Shown here piece after piece: positions 61,237-64,000 of a DNA stretch of 64,000 nt. The stretch's first letter is position 1. Each line of letters begins with the position of its first letter. A model generated the notes under the pieces. The model was not told the origin of the DNA. It made no database searches and saw nothing but the letters and a program-made list of their open reading frames with translations. The position numbers were made by a program, and so were the translations under genes. The stretch lies in the NCBI RefSeq assembly GCF_003953935.1, contig NZ_RXLQ01000002.1, forward strand, positions 186,001 through 250,000, read 5' to 3'. Source of the DNA: Massilia atriviolacea (GTDB lineage Bacteria; Pseudomonadota; Gammaproteobacteria; Burkholderiales; Burkholderiaceae_D).

Positions 61237-61280
61237 GAATCCGGTCGCAAAGGGTGCCTGTATGGTGACTGACCGGATTC
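61237..61280 (+). promoter_or_regulatory. S2-leader-like hairpin upstream of rpsB
   Basis: GAATCCGGTC (61237-61246) and GACCGGATTC (61271-61280) form a perfect ten-pair stem around a 24-nt loop that includes CCTGTATGG. E. coli rpsB mRNA has a leader with a similar CCUGUAUGG element through which S2 represses its own synthesis. I infer the same role here; the loop could pair with downstream sequence. Confidence 0.65.
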
Positions 61281-61303
61281 CAGACCCAACCCTGGAGAAT
61301 TAC

Positions 61304-62053
61304 ATGTCCGTAACAATGCGTGAAATGCTGGAAGCCGGTGTCCACTTCGGTCACCAAACCCGTTTTTGGAACCCAAAAATGGCGCCGTTCATTTTCGGCC
61401 ACCGCAACAAGATCCATATCATCAACTTGGAAAAGACGATGGGTATGTATCAGGAAGCCATGAAAACCATCAAGCAGGTCGCCTCCAACCGCGGCACGAT
61501 CCTGATGGTCGGCACCAAGCGCCAGGCACGCGAAATCATCGCCGCCGAAGCTGCACGCGCCGGCGTTCCTTTCGTCGACCAGCGCTGGTTGGGCGGCATG
61601 CTGACCAACTTCAAGACCATCAAGACCTCGATCAAGCGCCTGAAGGACATGGAAGCCCAGGTTGAAGACGGTTCGGTCGAGAAGCTGTCGAAAAAAGAAG
61701 CCCTGATGTTCCAGCGCGAAATGGTCAAGCTGCAGAAGTCCATCGGCGGCATCAAGGACATGGGCGGCGTTCCTGACGCAATCTTCGTCGTCGACGTCGG
61801 CTACCACAAGGGCGCGATCACCGAAGCCGGCAAGCTGGGCATCCCTGTTATCGGCATCGTCGATACCAACCACTCGCCAGAAGGCGTGACCCACGTCATC
61901 CCAGGCAACGACGATTCGTCCAAAGCGATCATGCTGTACGCTCGCGGTGTTGCTGACGCGATCCTGGAAGGCCGTGCAAACGCCTCCAACGAAATCGTCG
62001 AGCTGGTGAAATCGGCTGGCGACGACTTCGTCGAAGTCTCCGAGCAGGCTTAA
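61304..62053 (+). CDS. rpsB: 30S ribosomal protein S2
   Basis: The 249-residue protein begins [20 protein letters not shown] and is full length. GGAGAA precedes the ATG. S2 joins the 30S subunit late and contacts S1. It heads the rpsB-tsf-pyrH-frr cluster. A terminator/attenuator follows before tsf. Confidence 0.98.
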   Translation: MSVTMREMLEAGVHFGHQTRFWNPKMAPFIFGHRNKIHIINLEKTMGMYQEAMKTIKQVASNRGTILMVGTKRQAREIIAAEAARAGVPFVDQRWLGGMLTNFKTIKTSIKRLKDMEAQVEDGSVEKLSKKEALMFQREMVKLQKSIGGIKDMGGVPDAIFVVDVGYHKGAITEAGKLGIPVIGIVDTNHSPEGVTHVIPGNDDSSKAIMLYARGVADAILEGRANASNEIVELVKSAGDDFVEVSEQA

Positions 62054-62087
62054 TTGCCTCAGGCGCCCCTGAGGCGCCGCGGAAAAC

Positions 62088-62119
62088 AAAAGGGGTAGCA
62101 GCAGCTCCCCCTTTTTTTT
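62088..62119 (+). terminator. Terminator/attenuator between rpsB and tsf
   Basis: AAAAGGGG pairs with CCCCTTTT across TAGCAGCAGCTC, with more Ts after. It would lower tsf transcription relative to rpsB. Confidence 0.75.
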
Positions 62120-62152
62120 AAACAGAATATGTCACAAATTTAGGAGAAACAC

Positions 62153-63061
62153 ATGGCAGCGATTACAGCAGCGATGGTAGGCGAACTGCGCGCGAAAACC
62201 GACGCACCGATGATGGAATGCAAAAAAGCACTGACCGAAGCCGAAGGCGACATGGGCCGTGCCGAAGAAATCCTGCGCGTCAAGCTGGGCACCAAAGCCG
62301 GCAAGGCCGCATCGCGCATCACCGCCGAAGGCGTGGTCACGACCTACATCAACGGTAACGTTGGCGCTCTGCTCGAAATCAACAGCGAAACCGACTTCGT
62401 TGCCAAGAACGACGAGTTCATGGCACTGGCGAACAACGCCGCCCGCCTGGTCGCCGAACACAACCCGGCCGACGTCGCCGCCCTGCTGGCCCTGCCGCTC
62501 GATGGCAAGACCCTGGACGACGTGCGTAGCGCCCTGATCGGTAAAATCGGCGAAAACATGTCGATCCGCCGCTTCCAGCGTTTCGAAACCACAGCCAAGC
62601 TGGCTTCCTACCTGCACTCCGGCCGTATCGGCGTGATGGTGGACTTCGACGGCGCCGACGAGCAAGTCGGTAAAGACCTGGCCATGCACATCGCCGCCAT
62701 GAAGCCGGTGTCGCTGTCGTCGGACCAGGTGCCTGCCGAACTGATCGAAAAAGAGCGTTCGGTTGCAGCCCTGAAAGCACAGGAAGATGCGGACAAAGCC
62801 GTTGCCGAAGGCAAGCCGGTGCAGTCGCCGGAGATCCTGGCCAAGCGCCTGGAAGGTTCGATCCAGAAGTACCTGAAAGAAGTGTCGCTGCTGAACCAGG
62901 CGTTCGTGAAGAACGACAAGCAGTCGATCGAACAGATGCTGAAAGAAAAGAACACCACCGTGAAAGCGTTCACGATGTATGTTGTTGGTGAAGGCATCGA
63001 GAAAAAGCAGGACGATTTCGCTGCAGAGGTTGCGGCGCAAATGGCTGCGAACAAGCAGTAA
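62153..63061 (+). CDS. tsf: Elongation factor Ts
   Basis: The 302-residue protein has the EF-Ts signature [16 protein letters not shown] and [17 protein letters not shown] lies upstream of the ATG. It exchanges GDP for GTP on EF-Tu. The family length is about 283-300. A perfect hairpin terminator follows. Confidence 0.98.
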   Translation: MAAITAAMVGELRAKTDAPMMECKKALTEAEGDMGRAEEILRVKLGTKAGKAASRITAEGVVTTYINGNVGALLEINSETDFVAKNDEFMALANNAARLVAEHNPADVAALLALPLDGKTLDDVRSALIGKIGENMSIRRFQRFETTAKLASYLHSGRIGVMVDFDGADEQVGKDLAMHIAAMKPVSLSSDQVPAELIEKERSVAALKAQEDADKAVAEGKPVQSPEILAKRLEGSIQKYLKEVSLLNQAFVKNDKQSIEQMLKEKNTTVKAFTMYVVGEGIEKKQDDFAAEVAAQMAANKQ

Positions 63062-63070
63062 GTGTGAAAG

Positions 63071-63093
63071 CGGGCCGGAAGGCCCGTTTTTTT
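63071..63093 (+). terminator. Intrinsic terminator after tsf
   Basis: CGGGCC-GGAA-GGCCCG, a six-pair stem with a tetraloop, followed by TTTTTTT. It separates tsf from pyrH. Confidence 0.85.
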
Positions 63094-63163
63094 AATCTGC
63101 GCACATGAAAATGTGCGTATGGCAAGACCGAATACAAACCGTCATTTTTTGGAGCCCACCCCC

Positions 63164-63880
63164 ATGTCGAAACCAGCCTACAAACGCGTACTCCTGAAAT
63201 TGTCTGGCGAAGCACTGATGGGCGATGATCCTTACGGCATCAACCGCGCCACCATCGAGCGCATGGTCGCCGATGTCGCGGAAGTAGCGAACCTGGGCGT
63301 GGAACTGGCAGTCGTCATCGGCGGTGGCAACATCTTCCGCGGTGTCGCTCCCGGCGCCCAGGGCATGGACCGCGCCACGGCCGATTACATGGGCATGCTG
63401 GCCACCGTGATGAACGCGCTGGCCCTGGCCGACGCCATGCGCCATGTCGGCATCGTCGCCCGCGTCATGTCGGCCATCGCGATCGAGCAGGTGGTCGAGC
63501 CTTACGTGCGTCCGAAAGCGCTGCAGTACCTGGAAGAAGGCAAGGTCGTCGTGTTCGCCGCCGGCACCGGCAATCCTTTCTTCACCACCGATACCGCCGC
63601 CGCCCTGCGCGGCTCGGAAATCAGCGCCGAAATCGTGCTCAAGGCCACCAAGGTCGACGGCGTCTACACCGCCGACCCGAAAAAGGACCCGAACGCCACC
63701 CGCTACGAGTCGATCACCTTCGACGAAGCCATTTCCAAGCACCTGCAGGTGATGGATGCGACCGCCTTCGCGCTGTGCCGCGACCAGAAACTGCCGATCA
63801 AGGTGTTCTCCATCGTCAAGCCGGGCGCGCTCAAACGCGTGATCATGGGCGAAGACGAAGGTACACTGGTACACGTTTAA
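63164..63880 (+). CDS. pyrH: UMP kinase
   Basis: The 238-residue protein begins at ATG 63164 (GGAG upstream). [16 protein letters not shown] and [10 protein letters not shown] are UMP-kinase motifs of the amino-acid kinase fold, and [14 protein letters not shown] is also typical. It makes UDP for pyrimidine nucleotides. frr follows 27 bp later. Confidence 0.98.
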   Translation: MSKPAYKRVLLKLSGEALMGDDPYGINRATIERMVADVAEVANLGVELAVVIGGGNIFRGVAPGAQGMDRATADYMGMLATVMNALALADAMRHVGIVARVMSAIAIEQVVEPYVRPKALQYLEEGKVVVFAAGTGNPFFTTDTAAALRGSEISAEIVLKATKVDGVYTADPKKDPNATRYESITFDEAISKHLQVMDATAFALCRDQKLPIKVFSIVKPGALKRVIMGEDEGTLVHV

Positions 63881-63907
63881 TATCATTCAGAGCTACAGGA
63901 GAGCAGC

Positions 63908-64000
63908 ATGACTATCGCTGACGTCAAGAAAAACGCGCAAGAGCGCATGAACAAGTCGATCGACACCCTCAAGGCCGACCTGGCCAAGGTCCGCACCGGC
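63908..64000 (+). CDS. frr: Ribosome recycling factor (5' part, cut by window end)
   Basis: The 31 residues visible, starting at ATG 63908 (AGGAGAG upstream), include the frr-typical DVKKNAQERMNKSID and LAKVRTG. The rest lies beyond the window. The position after pyrH is conserved. Confidence 0.95.
   Translation, partial: MTIADVKKNAQERMNKSIDTLKADLAKVRTG

Overview
The window is high-GC chromosomal DNA from a betaproteobacterium. The gene content and order (tRNA-Val array, thrS-infC-rpmI-rplT-pheS-pheT-ihfA-merR, smc-zipA-ligA-galU-def, map/glnD divergent from rpsB-tsf-pyrH-frr) and the protein sequences fit Burkholderiales, most likely Oxalobacteraceae of the Massilia/Telluria/Duganella type. 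This placement is by recognition of the sequences, not by a database search. I see no phage, insertion sequence, CRISPR array or rRNA operon, so this is mostly core genome with a few accessory islands.

Layout. 1-6.6 kb: the end of an unknown gene, a Fur-box-preceded TonB receptor/PepSY operon for iron uptake, a small membrane protein, a thioredoxin-reductase-like flavoprotein and a CDF metal exporter. 6.7-15.5 kb: four tRNA-Val(GAC) genes in a perfect 150-bp tandem array, a terminator, an unusual 13-bp x 9 repeat in the thrS leader, then the translation cluster. infC starts at AUA, and the rpmI leader has its own promoter and a hairpin covering the ribosome binding site. 15.6-21 kb: a NarL-type response regulator, a CHASE3-like histidine kinase, a convergent Crp/Fnr regulator, and an OmpR-type two-component system. 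21-27.6 kb: a minor-pilin operon (fimT, pilV, pilW, pilX, pilY1, pilE) preceded by three 11-bp-spaced TGTCAG-like repeats. 27.6-32.4 kb: prfC, a cupin lipoprotein/TM2-like pair, and a periplasmic Cache protein beside a chemoreceptor with a diverged tip.

32.4-39.5 kb: the glycine cleavage operon gcvT-gcvH-gcvP (minus strand) behind a canonical promoter and a tandem glycine riboswitch, a ClpP-fold protease, a low-complexity hydrophilic protein and a truncated chemoreceptor-like protein. 39.5-55.9 kb: a DUF1631 protein, a PAP2 phosphatase, the tightly packed smc-zipA-ligA-galU-def chain with a small outer-membrane-like protein, then dienelactone hydrolase, M28 peptidase, CPBP protease and aquaporin Z. 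55.9-56.7 kb is a gene-poor stretch with one doubtful ORF. 56.7-64 kb: an RsuA/RluF-family pseudouridine synthase, glnD, map and, divergently, rpsB-tsf-pyrH-frr with an S2-leader-like hairpin; frr is cut by the window end.

The most interesting signals are regulatory: the thrS 13-bp repeat, C33 in all four tRNA-Val copies, non-AUG starts (infC certain in my view, ihfA possible), the hairpin-masked rpmI start, the repeat array before the pilin operon, and the reorganised PilY1. I found no convincing wholly new multi-gene system.
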